Source: Corylus avellana
Taxonomy: Eukaryota > Streptophyta > Magnoliopsida > Fagales > Betulaceae
Assembly: GCF_901000735.1 (NCBI RefSeq)
Contig: NC_081551.1
Coordinates: 8,698,101-8,762,100, forward strand
DNA length: 64,000 nt
Direction of reading: 5' to 3'
In this document: positions 10,700 through 22,939 of the stretch, in pieces
Layout: the number at the start of each line of letters is the position of its first letter
How positions within the stretch are numbered: the first letter of the stretch is position 1
Made by a program: the position numbers and the translations under genes
Notes under the pieces: generated by a model
What the model was told of the DNA's origin: nothing
Database searches by the model: none
Seen by the model: only the letters and a program-made list of their open reading frames with translations

Positions 10700-13600
10700 A
10701 TGAAACCTTTCGAAACCAATGAAAATGACTTGGAAAGTGGTAAGTTGGACAAAGACAGGGATAAAGGAACACGAAGTAACAGGCTCAAAATACATAATCA
10801 AGCCTTATTGTCTGGTCTTGCATATTGCGTTTCCTCATGCAGCATGATATTAATCAACAAGTTCGTGCTTTCCAGCTATGATTTTAACGCTGGGATATCT
10901 TTGATGCTGTACCAGGTAGTTCAATGTAATTGGTGTCCCTTATATGAAATTAAGAATTGTGCTTTTTCCCTTTTTTCATTAAAATAATTTTGTTGGATTT
11001 ACTTAATGCCATGTAATAAAATGATTTGAAAACAGTTTTTGATATCTAGCAAGCTCATGACACTGACATATACTTCTGTGGATGCAGAATCTTATTTCAG
11101 TGATTATTGTGTCTATGTTGAGTTTTCTGGGCGTAATACATACAGAACCATTAACATGGAGATTGGTTAAGGTCTGGTTACCCGTGAATGTTATTTTTGT
11201 TGGCATGCTTATAACAAGCATGTTTAGGTATGCAAGTTTTTGTTTATGTGCTTTGCTTCATGCTGCTTTTAACATGAAACCTTTTCTTTTCACTCGTTCC
11301 TTGAATATGATTAATCTTTTCTGCAGTTTGAAGTACATTAATGTAGCTATGGTCACTGTCTTGAAGAATGTTACTAATGTGATAACTGCACTCGGCGAAA
11401 TGTATTTATTCAGTAAGCATCATGACAAGAGAGTCTGGGCTGCTCTGTTCCTAATGGTACTTTCAGTGGCTCAAAATGTACTTTTGGATTTAGTTTTTTC
11501 CAGAAATACCAAATTGGGATGTGGAATAAGATAATCAACTTTTTCCTTTTCTAGTTTGGATTGTTGCTTGCATATAATAAATGTCTCATCTTTTCTTTTT
11601 GTGTTTTTCATTTTTATTCTTGTTAATATTTTGTTGCCCACTCTTTGTTGCTGTTTTTTTTCTTCTCCTTCAGGTTTTTAATTTGTACGTCTTAAATAGT
11701 TCATTTCACAAATATTATTTGAAAAGTTTATTATTACATCTAAAGAATGTAGTAGTGAAATAAGATAGCTAAATTGTTCTATCAAATGACTTTTTTTATC
11801 TTGTCAAAATTTGAAATTTTATATTAAATGAAGGGTGATAGAGAAGAGAGTGTATAAAGATTAAAGATAGTTCAGCCTTAGAGGCCTAAATCCATCATAG
11901 ACAAAGCCCTAGGGACTACAATCTTTATTATTGACTTTATTTGTAACATATTACAGGGACTCATATTTATAATGAGATTTATAGGATTTGAAAATAGAAA
12001 GTCAATTTTATCAATTTATTTTATTTTTGAATATCAAATTAATATAATTGACTATTGCAATCTCATGATTTATTTCAACAATCAATCCCTTGGTTTAACT
12101 GTTTCTAATATGCGAAGTGGATTCTACTTCAACGTATTTATCTCCTTTTTTTGTTTTTTGGGGAAGAGGATGATAAAAATATGAATACATGTTAGGGGAC
12201 CAAAGATTGGTGTCCCTGCAGCTTCGGAGGTTCATGTGATGTTAACATATTAATTGCTGATGTACTACAATAACTCCCCGTGGGCCAGACATATGTTTGA
12301 AAGGATGCCTTGTTTGTGTGTGTGTGTGTATTTTGATGTGTCCCAACAAATATAAATGCATCGTTGGTTGCCAAGTTGAACTCTGATTAATTTCCTGTTG
12401 ATTTATGTAAATTGCAACTAATCTGGTTCTCTTTTAACTTCTCGAGAATTCAAGCACATTATTACCGGATTTGCACTTTTTCTGAAGATGTTATTGATAG
12501 ATTTTATTTTAATACATTTTCATGGATTTGCGAATGAGTAAGTTTGAAATGGTTTTACCTTGTGGCCTGTGCAGATCATTTCAGCAATTTCTGGAGGAAT
12601 TACTGATATATCTTTTCATGCTATTGGCTACACATGGCAGCTTGTTAACTGTTTCTTAACCGCATCATATTCTGTGAGTACACAATTTGGACATCTTGAT
12701 TATCCATAGTAAGCTTTTCTACCTAGTTTGTTGCATCTATGACAGTTTTAGCATCATCTGGATTTTTGACATATTTTTTAATAATCTCATTTTTCTCTGT
12801 AAAACAAAGAAAGCCACAAACATTTTGGCTGTTTGATAGAACTTGTTGCTTCTTCCTTTTGTTCTCTCTTTTCAAAACAAAAATATTAACAAACAACCAA
12901 AAATAGAAAACGCGAACAAAACTACTTCTATCTTTATGTCATATTAGAATACTTTTTCAATCAAAAAACTAAAAGCACCTTCTAAAGTATTAACAAATGG
13001 AGTCAAAATATTTGTCTTTAGGTTAGCTGTCATGGCTAAGGGAAGTGCTAGCTATAATTGAACTATCACTCCAAAATGACTAGTTAAGCTACAATTGGAG
13101 CCCCCAGAAATCACTTATAAAACTTAGTCTTATCTAATTAGGAACCAATGTAGGACTTGGCAATCATGAGCACCTTTATAATGCACTATCTCAATGTGGA
13201 CAAATCACCCGTCTAGTGCCCAAGTACCACATGGTGTTACTACGTGCTCTAATACTATTTGCCACGACCTAGAGAAGCAGTAGCCACATTTGCTCTATTA
13301 TTTCAAAAAGACTAGTCAAGTTATATATTGGAGCCCTTTGAAATCACTTATAAAACCCAGTCTCACCTAGTAAGGAACTAATGTAGGACTTATTACCAAT
13401 GAATATACATTAACTCAATGTGGACAATTGATCCATCCAATGTAGGACTAACTGGAGTGTTACACTTGCTATGGAGTACGGGATTGACTGCTTGGGTTAG
13501 TTGAACTAATCCCTAAATAGAGGAGTTATCATGTACATTATGAACCCAACCCCCACCCACAATTGTTGTGTTCTTCTAATGTATTTTCTTACAAGGCATC

Positions 13601-16600
13601 TTGTACATATTTGCATTTCTGTCATGAGCTTTTTTGTGGTTAAGAGGAAGGAGCGTGCTTCACCTAGGTAGTTAAAACCTTTCATGTTAATGTGTACTAA
13701 ACACCCTAAGTAGTGAGCAGCTTATCAAGTTTGAGGTGCAAAGACTAAAGACTGAGTGTCGTGGCTGCAGGTTCAACAAGATCCATGTAGGTGCACTGGG
13801 TTATTGTATTTGCATTCGGATAATAGAGTGGTTCCTTATGTGCTGCTCCCTCTGTCCCATTTCATTGGTCCCCCTTTCCTTTTTATTTATTTATTTTTAT
13901 TTTTTTATGTTCCTTTATATTGGCTAATGTGCATGCACAAGAAAACATTCAAGAGGAGCATCTCAAAGTATGGGGCGAACGATCAAGGACTCTGACTGTG
14001 TCCAAAATTTGACATATTTACTAAATAGGTTTTCTAGATGTTAGTGAATAGTATTTATATGCAAAACCATAAGGGCAAATTTGAAAAGTCATAAAGTTTT
14101 AAAAAGTAATGGTGATGTGCCTTTAAAAGTTTGGAATATCTGTGGAGGACCAACAAATAGGGATGGAGGTAGTACTAGTTTATTGATCTAGTAGGTGCAT
14201 CTGTCAACCAGCTCTTACATAATTACTTGTTCCTTTCTAGTTTTAAGTCTAAAATGTAGTTGATGTATTATTTGTTTTATTTTATTTATGCAGCTGACTC
14301 TTCGTAGGGTCATGGATACCGCAAAACAAGTTACCAAGTCTGGAAATTTGAATGAGTTTTCAATGGTCTTGCTCAATAACACCCTATCGTTGCCTTTAGG
14401 GTTTCTTCTAATTGTTGTCTTCAATGAGGTGGATTATCTCTCTAGAACGTGAGTTTTTTTTTTATTTTTTTATTTGCTTCATTCTTCTCTTAAAATTTCT
14501 TCTTTACTATTAGTTAACTAATATACTATGTCATCTGCAGCCAAATATTCCTATTTGGTTATGTAACTCTCTGCTATTACAACCCCTCTTTGCTCCCTAT
14601 CTGGTCTTAACATGACCATGTTATTTGGTCCATGCAATGTAAAATTTGTTTAGATAATGTTGGCTGCAACTAGAAGTAGGGAACTTGATGGGGACGCCAA
14701 ACACAATCCACAGATCACATGTGTGTATGAACATTAACATCAGAGGATGCCCACCCCATGACCTTGTGGTTGGGTGATTGAGAGCTGAATAATTATTGGG
14801 CTTTTTGTTAGTTTGCACTTTTGTTTTATTATTTATTTTTCAGACTGGTTTTATTATTTTATTTTGGGCTTTATGTTATTTTTAGTGTTAGCCCAAGTAC
14901 AATTAAGGTTAGGGTTTAATCCCCAGTCTATTTAAACCTAGTTTCTATTGTATTCAGGAGCTTTTGATGAATTAAAATTTGGATTGACTGTTGTTGTCTA
15001 TCTTCTCCCTTGTTTCTCCCCTCTTCGGAGCTTCTTCTTCTCCTCCTTGGCTTATTTTCTCCCCTCTTCTTGGCTTCTTCTTCCCTGTTTTTCTTTCTCT
15101 TCAAACTTTCTTCCCAAGTGTTTTTGTCCCGCATCAGAACTCCTCCATAGCTATGGCAAAGGTATTCAAATGAACTGCTCTATAGTTTGACCATCCCTTT
15201 TGGTGTTGATATTACAAAGATTAACTAGAAAATCAGATGGTGCTTTATGGCTTTTGCAAGATTAACTAGAAATCTTTCTCCTCTCTCTCTGTCTTGTCTA
15301 TTTAATATGTTTATGCATTGGGGAAACCATTTTGCAAGAGTGCCAGTAATCCATCCTATTTCACTGAAATTTTATTGTGATTCCTGTTTTCTACTTGTGA
15401 TCAGAATGCATTACATCTTACTCTGAAGCACCTCAATCAGATGCCTCTCAGCTCCATTTATTTGTCTTGCTAGAATTTATTATTTTATTCAAATGGTTTC
15501 TTTCCTTTCAAAACATTTCTTACCTGGGATGAAACCTTTCATTCATACATTAACTGCCTAGCTAGAGATGTTCATTTTTTCTCATGCACCAATGAGTGTG
15601 CTTTTATATCAGTCTTCTAAAAATATAAATCTTATGGATCAACCTTGATTACACTAATTTATCTCCTAGACAGTAATGGTGCCTTTCAATAACCTGTATG
15701 CTTTTGTAACTCTATTTATCATAAGCGAACTTCATATATGTTATTGGGCTATTCGAGAGACTTGATTAACCTCTAATAATTGCATAAAAAATTGATATTT
15801 TTTTCTTTCCTTGTGTTCCTTTTTCAAAATTATGAAGTTGAATTTTTTGGATCTTGAATTAAATTGGCAGGCCACTTTTGAGGCTGCCAACCTTCTGGCT
15901 TGTAATGACGTTAAGTGGAGTTTTGGGACTGGCAATCAGCTTCACTTCTATGTGGTTTCTTCATCAAACTGGGGCTACAACATACAGGTAAGATTAAGAA
16001 TACTCTACTCCCTGCAACCCCCCCTCCCCCCCACCCCAAAAAAAAAGTAATATTAATAAAGAAGAAAAGAATCGAAAAGAAAAAAGAATACTTGAATATG
16101 TTAATTTGAGGGTGCAATTTTTTTTGTTTTTGTTTTTAATTGAGACCCAGTTGACCCAACTCCAAGACCATTGGTTAAGTGGTTATCAGGTTTTAACTTT
16201 TCTTTGCAATTAGATTTTGTTTTCCATAGTGAACAAGGTGCAAATCAAATGAAAGATGGGTTTGGGAAGAGTTGAGGTTTTGTGCAAATTAGCCACCCCA
16301 AGAGCGTATCGGTCGGTTCGGACCGGTTAATGGGCTTAACGGTTGGTTAACCGATAAGCTATTGGTTAACTAAATCCTAACCGATAAGAAGCGTTAACCG
16401 AAAATTATTGGTCATATTGGTAATCGGTTAACCGGTCAGTTAAATCGGTTTCGGCTTTTGTGGGCTTTTTATTGGGCTTTTACTAGTTGCTAATTGGGCC
16501 AAAAATTAATTGTTTTGGAGGCCCAAATACGTTTTGTTGGACTAAAGCCTAAAATAGCTTATTAAAAATTAGTTATTTTAGAGTATATTTTTGGCTAAAA

Positions 16601-17405
16601 TAGCTTATTGAAGCTTTTTTTTTTATATTGATCTACTACAATAATAAATATAAATTTCTAAAAAATTAAAAATTAAAATAGCTTATCGGTCATATCGGTT
16701 TTTCGATAAAAAATTTTTAACCGACCGATTACCGACCGATAAACTTATCAGTATAAAATTTTTAACCGATTACCGACCGATAACTATCCGTTACGGTTAA
16801 TATCGGTTCGGTTAAAGTCGGTAATCGGTAATCGGTTAATCTGCCCACCCCTATGTATAATGACTAGTTGCATTGGGTTGGGTTTAAAAGTTCAGTGTTG
16901 AAAGGGGTTAGATTCAGTTGCTCAGGTCTTATTCCATTATAAACTCCAGGTTCACTTTAAGTTAAATGAAATTTGATTGAAAAATTTACCATCAGGTCTT
17001 TTTTTCTTCTTCTTTCAAAGAATGAATTATTGGTTGAGCTTGATTAAACCATCATGCTTACTTTAAATGAGACAGTATTAGTGATCAAAGATGTTTACCC
17101 TGTACACCTCTAATCACTGACTGTATCCTGCAGCCTTGTCGGGTCGTTGAATAAGATCCCTCTGTCTGTTGCTGGCATCCTTCTTTTCAAAGTTCCTACC
17201 AGCTTGGAGAACTCTGCAAGCATATTCTTTGGTAATTTTCTGTCATGTCATTGGCTTGATCATGTTACATGTTCTCTCCTAAACCAGAAGAAAAACTTTT
17301 TGAATTTTCTTCATTTTTAGCATTACCAAAAACAATTTTTCTCATTCTGTAGGTCTTTTGGCTGGAGTATTCTTTGCTAGGGCAAAAATGCGGGAGAGAT
17401 CTTAA
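10700..17405 (+). CDS. GONST1: GDP-mannose (nucleotide-sugar) transporter, GONST1-like, complete 8-exon coding region
   Basis: Golgi multi-pass antiporter of the nucleotide-sugar/triose-phosphate translocator superfamily. GONST1 imports GDP-mannose for mannosylation of glycosyl inositol phosphorylceramides. Coding exons, all GT/AG and phase-consistent: 10700-10915, 11088-11227, 11327-11456, 12575-12673, 14294-14448, 15871-15987, 17134-17231 and 17353-17402, plus TAA at 17403-17405. Together they give 335 codons, against about 333 in Arabidopsis. The start MKPFETNENDLESGK is followed by the conserved KIHNQALLSGLAYC. Family blocks are intact: INKFVLSSYDFNAG, SLKYINVAMVTVLKN, SGNLNEFSMVLLNN, MWFLHQTGATTYS and the nucleotide-sugar motif GSLNK (GALNK type). 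The C-terminus ARAKMRERS is basic. No stop or frameshift is seen. Introns carry MITEs and other repeats. The assignment to GONST1 rather than GONST2 rests on length and N-terminus. Confidence 0.93.
11457..12574 (+). other. Transporter intron 3
   Basis: AT-rich intron with a short (GT)n run at about 12316-12329. I see no element or gene in it. Confidence 0.6.
13040..13460. repeat. Imperfect direct repeat inside transporter intron 4
   Basis: Two related units of roughly 120 bases each (about 13060-13170 and 13300-13400) share aaatcacttataaaac, an AGTCT(T/C)A(T/C)CTA segment, the word aatgtaggactt and later caatgtggacaa. The arrangement looks like remnants of a repeated element. I cannot name the family. 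Confidence 0.55.
13846..14172. mobile_element. Stowaway-like MITE (tentative)
   Basis: Left end CTCCCTCTGTCCCATTTC and right end GGGATGGAGGTAGTA are inverted matches to the Stowaway-type TIR CTCCCTCCGTCCC. Inner halves also pair (TTGGTCC / GGACCAACAA). It sits in transporter intron 4. The flanking TA duplication is not clean, and at about 327 bp it is long for the family. Confidence 0.55.
14449..15870 (+). other. Transporter intron 5, with LTR-like or transcript-like patch
   Basis: Long intron. The part at about 14815-15160 has a TATA-like TATTTAAACC, then a CT-rich transcribed-looking stretch (tcttctcccttgtttctcccc), like the middle of a short LTR or promoter of a degraded retroelement. No coding signal. 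The rest is plain AT-rich intron. Confidence 0.4.
16300..16855. mobile_element. ACCGAT/CGGTTA-rich non-autonomous element, hAT-like end
   Basis: Dense inverted and direct copies of CGGTTAACCG and ATCGGT in transporter intron 6. The right end reads, in reverse complement, CATAGGGGTGGGCAGATTA, which resembles plant hAT non-autonomous ends (CAGGGGTGGGCA). The left end lacks a matching TIR, so it may be truncated. Superfamily is inferred. Confidence 0.55.
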
Positions 17406-18964
17406 ATTTGAACAAGTACTGAAAGTGAGGTTTCATTTCATGATACCCTAATTTTGCACTCCTATTCCTAGTAAATTGCATCTGAGAGCTTGACTATCTC
17501 ATGGAGTCGTTTGTCAGAGCTGTTTTCTATGAAAGATAGAAAAAAAAGAAGAAGAAAGAGAAGTGAACAAGATCTTGTCCCGTTTACCAGTGCAATTCTC
17601 TTGATTTTTTCCTTATTAGAAGGGAGAAGGGCTTTCTAACGAAATGGATTGGGTATCTGGTTTTGTTGTATTGAGGGAAGATGCTATCCCTGATTCTTTT
17701 TCAGGTATGTACTGGATCATTTAACTGACTATTATCGTCCCCTGTATCATCATTGTTCATCTTATAAATTATCACATTGAATTTGAAACCCTCATGTCAA
17801 TGAAAGGAGATGCTTGAGCTGATGAAGATCATGATGAAAGTTGATTTTTCTTCTGGATAAATGTGTTTCTTATTATTAGATTTGGGAGGAGATTGGTTGC
17901 ATGTAGTTACAAATCAAATGGGGTTTGAGATAGGTGTGTGCATAAGAGGCATTGGAGTCGGAATCCATGATTCTGCATTCCACCTCCGCCAAAAGATTTG
18001 AAAAACTTTAAACTCTTTTCAATAGAGCCTATTTCTGCCCTGTCTCCGCCTCCAAAATGTTGAAGGCGGAGTCGGGGGAAAAGTGTTGGAGATGTGCCGG
18101 AGAGTGAAGGCAGAGTGATCTTCGTCTTCGTTGGACTAAAACGACGAGATCTTTTGTAGATCTCTTCGTCAAATGAAGAGTGGTATGCTACCACTGTTGA
18201 GCGCATTTGAGCTCAACCACTGATCCTGACTATTAGTTCTTCTACAAATCTTGCATTTCAAACTCTTGCCCAAAAATGAGAAGGGAAGTGATTTAGGATT
18301 TGCAGCAAGGGAAGTAATAAATTTATAGGATTCAAAATGATGTTCATTTTTCTTATAAATAGAATTATCCATACCACAAGTAAATTAATTCAATAAAATA
18401 AACATGTCCCTACAAGATATAGGCTTTTAACACAGAATTATTGTAAAATTCGTGTCTCTTGCTCTCTTTGCTTTTGCTATTCTATGTATACATTATTTTA
18501 TCACAAATTTGTACACCTAAAATCTGGATTTTTTTTTTTTTTTCTCCTAAACTTGTTCATATATAAACCGAGCAAAATATCATTGCTAAAGAACATCGAA
18601 CATATGATTTTAAATATTAAAATGCTCCAATATAATCAAGCCGAGCAAACAAGAGTCTATCCATCACACCCGTGCCGGCATTAATTCACGGCACCCACCA
18701 ACTCCAAGCCATACCATTAATATGCTCCATTTAGAATAATGGAATTGGCTTATGTGTTGGAAAAAAATTATAGTATGTGTTGTAGTTTTTTTTATAAAGA
18801 ATTAGATTTAATTCTAAGTATATATATATATTTTTTATGAGAAAGAGATCGGGTAAAATTAAATCTGAAGTGTTGAAAAATACTTTAATTTTTTTTTACA
18901 TCACTTAGCCAAATCCTAGCATTATAACCCACTCTTTTTTATGTCTACTAGAATATTAATTTAA
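17406..18964. other. Transporter 3' UTR and intergenic DNA
   Basis: No further gene recognised. A slightly GC-richer patch at 17960-18210 has a short open frame on the minus strand with no domain I know. Poly-T tracts occur near 18530. Confidence 0.45.
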
Positions 18965-19534
18965 GGCCTCATTTGTTGCAGCGTAAAATATTTTATGGAA
19001 AAAGATTTTCCTATTTTTGAGTATTTGGTGATACGTAAATTATTGGCCAATTTGAAATGTTTTTAGTTGACCAATGAAAATAATATTCGAAGCGTAACCA
19101 ATTTTTTATTGTTCTCTCACACCCTCAAGCAGGCAATTGTGGGAGGACCCTTTTATGGGGCCTTTTTGCTCGAGCCGGTCTCGGGTTGCCATAACGCTTG
19201 CCTAGGCAAGTGAGCCTCATAATTGCAAGCAGTATGCTTAGGCAATTGCACTAGATCTCAATCCTACTCTTGAAATCCTTTTATTCTCACACACACTCTT
19301 CCATCACAACTCTTCTTCGTTCTTTCTCACTCTTTCTTGCAACTCCTCAAATTATATGAAAATATAAGAAATATTTGGCAATTTTCATACAAGCCAAACG
19401 CCAAAAAAAATGTTTTTCAAACCATTTTTCAGGGTTGCAAACAAACAGCGAAAAATACCAATTTTTTTTCGAAATGTTTTTCAACTAAAAACATTCTTCG
19501 ACATAAAATATTTTACGCAGAAACAAACGGGACC
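18965..19534. mobile_element. Tourist/PIF-Harbinger-like MITE, 570 bp
   Basis: Ends are inverted: left GGCCTCATTTGTTGCAGCG then TAAAATATTTTATG; right, in reverse complement, GGTCCCGTTTGTTTCTGCG then TAAAATATTTTATG, giving a TIR of about 33 bp. Both ends are flanked by TTAA (18961-18964, 19535-19538), consistent with the TTA/TAA-type duplications of this superfamily. No transposase inside. Confidence 0.8.
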
Positions 19535-20413
19535 TTAAGTGATTAAGTATACGTGAGTTAGTCTATCATTTCCTATCAGTTTAAACTTTGAAACATGGTA
19601 TCAAAGTAAGAGTCATGAATTCAAACCATAGCCTAACTATTTATGCTATCTCAATTATATATTCCACGTATTAATCTCACTTATTAGAATAAAATTTGAA
19701 TACGTAAGCGACTTGCAACAAATCCTAAAATTTCGCCCTCACCCGTGCCTCTAGCGTCACAAGACAATAGGAGTAGTCTAATTGTGGAAGTGATGAGTAC
19801 TAATGGACTACGCATATACATCAATAGGCACAACCTATGAGAAGGGCTAGCTAAAAAAAAAAAAAAAAGGCATATCAAAAACCAATTTAGAGAAGAAAAA
19901 AAATTTTGTCCAATAAAATCCACATGTATGGACATTTTTTGGAACAAAAGTGGTTGGCATATTGGCAAAATTGGATCATACCTTTTATGTATAAAATGAC
20001 AGATTACAACCAAAGTATCTGACAATTGTGTTAGATTTGCTTTTCTAGGTCTATATATATATATATTCTTCTCAGATTTATATATATTTCTTAAAGTTTA
20101 ATGAATGTGTTATATTCAATTCGGCAAGGTCTAAGAAGAACCGTGCCATGGCTTGCACATCACTCGCATAGTCTCATAAACTTAAGGAAGACAAAGCTTC
20201 CAAGTTCAAAATAATAAAAAATAAAGGATTGGCATGTAAGAGAATTTACAAACAAGCAGTAAACCAAGTTGTTAAGAAAATCTGAAAATGAGGAGAGTGA
20301 AGAAAATGAAACAAGTTTAATTAATGGAATTTTAATTTGTTTTTCATTTAATTTTTAATATTATTGTTAGCTTTTGGGCTTGTACCCGATTTACCTTCTA
20401 CAACCTATATTGT
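19535..20413. other. Intergenic DNA with primer-binding-site-like remnant
   Basis: Around 19595-19625 the sequence ATGGTATCAAAGTAAGAG resembles a decayed initiator-Met-tRNA primer-binding site (TGGTATCAGAGC), so this may be an old Copia leader. Nothing else recognised. Confidence 0.35.
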
Positions 20414-20558
20414 TTCTATATTGGAGAAAATGCATTTTACCCTCTTGAAATTCGACTTCTTTTTCAATTTGAACCTCAATGTTTAAAAATTTGCAATATA
20501 CCCTACTGAAGTTTTAAAAATTTTCAATTCGAACCCTCTGTTACTCATTGCCGTCTAA

Positions 20559-20983
20559 GAGCACTAGCAGTACATGCTCTATATGCCATTCTCTTCCCTA
20601 TGTTTAGAAAAATTTTTAGAAAAATCACAAAATCCTACTCACATCAGATTTCCTACATTTAACTAACTCTCAAGAGTTGTTATAGTGTTTCCCAATATGT
20701 AGGGAATCAAAAGTGGTTCCCTATACATTAAATAATATAAACATTTCTTTTTTCTCTATCTTCTTTCATATTTTTGTCTTTAATGGGGAATTGTGTTGGG
20801 ATTTTGTGAAAAAAGTGAGGTTGGTAGGGAACTTGTTTTTTGTAAAGAAATAATATTGTAATGGTATTGCGAGAGGTAATAGAAGCTATTGTAAAATATA
20901 TTTTCATAAAGAATCAAAAAGTAGTTTTATTCCCTAAACTTAAGAAAAATCAAAAGAAAGCTGCTGTTAGTGCAATAGTGCTC
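20559..20983. mobile_element. Nested MITE inside the left TIR of the MULE-type element
   Basis: Begins GAGCACTAGCAGTA and ends TTAGTGCAATAGTGCTC, with perfect 8-bp inverted ends GAGCACTA and 3-bp TAA on both sides (20556-20558, 20984-20986). Removing it rejoins CTAAG with TAGAGGGAAAGTCC, which pairs with the right TIR of the host element, so the insertion is demonstrable from the sequence itself. Confidence 0.8.
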
Positions 20984-21039
20984 TAAGTAGAGGGAAAGTC
21001 CACTGTGTGTGTCACACGTGATATATATATATATATATA

Positions 21040-21238
21040 CCACCCCCTTTGGCCATTTGGGGGTGGCATCTGGCCGGTTTGGGGGTGGCTCGGCCATCCC
21101 CCCAAGGAGCCAAAGGAGGTGGCCGAAACCACCGCCAAAGGGTTTGGGGTGGTTTCGGCCACCCCCATATGGCCAAGGGGGTGGCTCTTAAATGGCAGGT
21201 TCGAGCCACCCCCAAATGGCCAAAGGGGTGGCTACCCA
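21040..21238. repeat. GGGGTGGC-type GC-rich palindromic array
   Basis: At least six copies of GGGGTGGC or GCCACCCC, each next to TGGCCATTTGGG or its complement, able to fold into nested hairpins. It is the core of the MULE-type element. The same motif forms the core of an otherwise different element at 36840-37004 and 39309-39460. Confidence 0.8.
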
Positions 21239-21539
21239 GTTTTTTTTTTTTTTTTTTTTTTAATTTAATTTAATTTTTTTAATTTTTTTAGGGGCAATTT
21301 TGGGAGAAAAAAAAACTAAAAATATCATGTGAGACGCACGTGGTGGACTTTTCGTCTACTTAGATGGAAATGAGTAACGGAGGGTTCGAATTGAAATTTT
21401 TTTGAAACTTCAGGAGGGTATATTGCGAATTTATAAACATTTGGATTCAAATTGAAGAAGAGGTCAAACTTCAGGGGGCAAAGTGCATTTTTTTTCCTTC
21501 CATATTTGCTTTTTCTGTAACATTAATTAACAAATTGAC

Positions 21540-22860
21540 ATTGTGATAGTCTCAAGAAATGAGATTTTCATAGACTTAGAGCATTCCTTAGCTCTTCAAA
21601 CAAAAGTAAAATTTTAGGAGAAAATTTAAATTTTCCAAATTTGAAGAGCCACTTTTAAAATGAGCCAAATATCAAAAATATTTACTTCATTCTCTACTTT
21701 AGATAAATAAAGGCCCACCACTTGGTGAAGGCCGATGCTAATCATAGATTGGAGGCCCACTGAGTCGAGTTAACCACTCAGGCTCATCGAATCGAGCTCG
21801 AGCTAGAGCTAACTGACGTGCTAATGCCAAAGCTCTCTTTACGGAATAGGACACCCGCGGACAATGCGGGTGATAATGTAACCAAATGGTAAGGCTCTTC
21901 AAGTTTCATTTTTAAAAGTTGTGAGCATCACATCCACCACATGTTTACCTAAGTTAATTGATTTTTTTGTAAGGAGAAAATAGAGAAATTTAGCTCATTT
22001 TATTCCCAATAGCTTGGAGCTAGACAGTGGATAAGACCGTGGAAGAGTCGATGCCATAATTTGGCTCAAAACTTGGTTTTCGGGAGCGAAAAGTTGTATA
22101 TCAACACTTTCATATGAAACCCAATCGATGTATAAACCATTAGAAAACACCTTCAGCATCTCATGTTTGTCAAAACGATTATTGTCCAGAAAGGGATTAT
22201 GGTTATTTAATTGGAAAAGTTGTAAGACATAATTAATCATCGTTGGATTGACCTAGAAAGTTTTTTTCAAATAAAAATCATAAAATAACATTTAAAAAAG
22301 TCAAAAAAGATTAATCAAAAACCTTTTAATCCAAAACATTTTAACCTAATATATTTTAATTCAATTGTAGCTATTATAACTTAAAACTTTGATCTAAAAA
22401 GCGCAATAACGTATTGACTGTTAATCATGGCTGCACTATAATGCGACCAAACATATCCGGATAGCTGAACCAGGCAAACAAAGGTTTCGGAGGATACTTG
22501 TATTCAAAAAGAAACATGTAGTACAATCTTCAACCTGTTAAAATTACAAAAAGAAAAAGAACCCATTAATAATTATATATATATATATTTTAAAAATGAA
22601 AAATAATAAGCAAAGCTTACTACAGAGAAAAATGCATTGAAAATAGGTAAGATAGCGAAAAGCGGTTGCACACACTCATGCCTCCATGCACATTCAACGG
22701 AGTATTTCAAGAGTGCGAAATCTCAGCTTGAGATATCGAGCCCCATGTTCCTAAACAAGCTAGTCTTGAAATCTTAAAGCTCTGCTCAATTACAACCATA
22801 GCCAGGAATATCTATTCCTAATTAAGTGAAAATTCACTTTTGGGCATGTACCGGATTTAC
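21540..22860 (-). pseudogene. Unrecognised gene fragment, copy 1 of a diverged tandem pair
   Basis: On the minus strand, coding-looking segments occur in order: an exon-like piece near 22620-22700 reading ECAWRHECVQPLFAIL, one near 22430-22500 reading YPPKPLFAWFSYPDMFG, and 22240-21995 reading NPFLDNNRFDKHEMLKVF then NGLYIDWVSYESVDIQLF. I do not recognise the protein. The same pieces return in copy 2 with substitutions that mostly preserve the frame, suggesting a once-coding ancestor. Relative to copy 2, this copy has about 340 extra bases (about 21712-22062). Flanking DNA (gacattgtgatagtc, gagcattcct) is duplicated too. The block recurs exactly at 26502-27822. Confidence 0.45.
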
Positions 22861-22939
22861 CCTTTGCAACCCTTTTTACCTTTTCATTTCACAATGGTAT
22901 TTTATATAGTTTTTATATTTGCTTTTTTTTTTGCAATAT

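Larger units (their letters stand above)
20423..21497. mobile_element. MULE-type non-autonomous element with long TIRs
   Basis: Long terminal inverted repeats of about 180 bp; left GGAGAAAATGCATTTTACCC pairs with the right end GGAAAAAAAATGCACTTTG in reverse complement, and they stay alignable through GAGTAACRGAGGGTTCGAAT. The flanks are TTCTATATT (20414-20422) and TTCCATATT (21498-21506), a 9-bp duplication with one change, typical of Mutator-like elements. The left TIR is interrupted by a smaller MITE. The core carries a (TA)n run and a GGGGTGGC palindrome array. No coding capacity. Confidence 0.85.
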
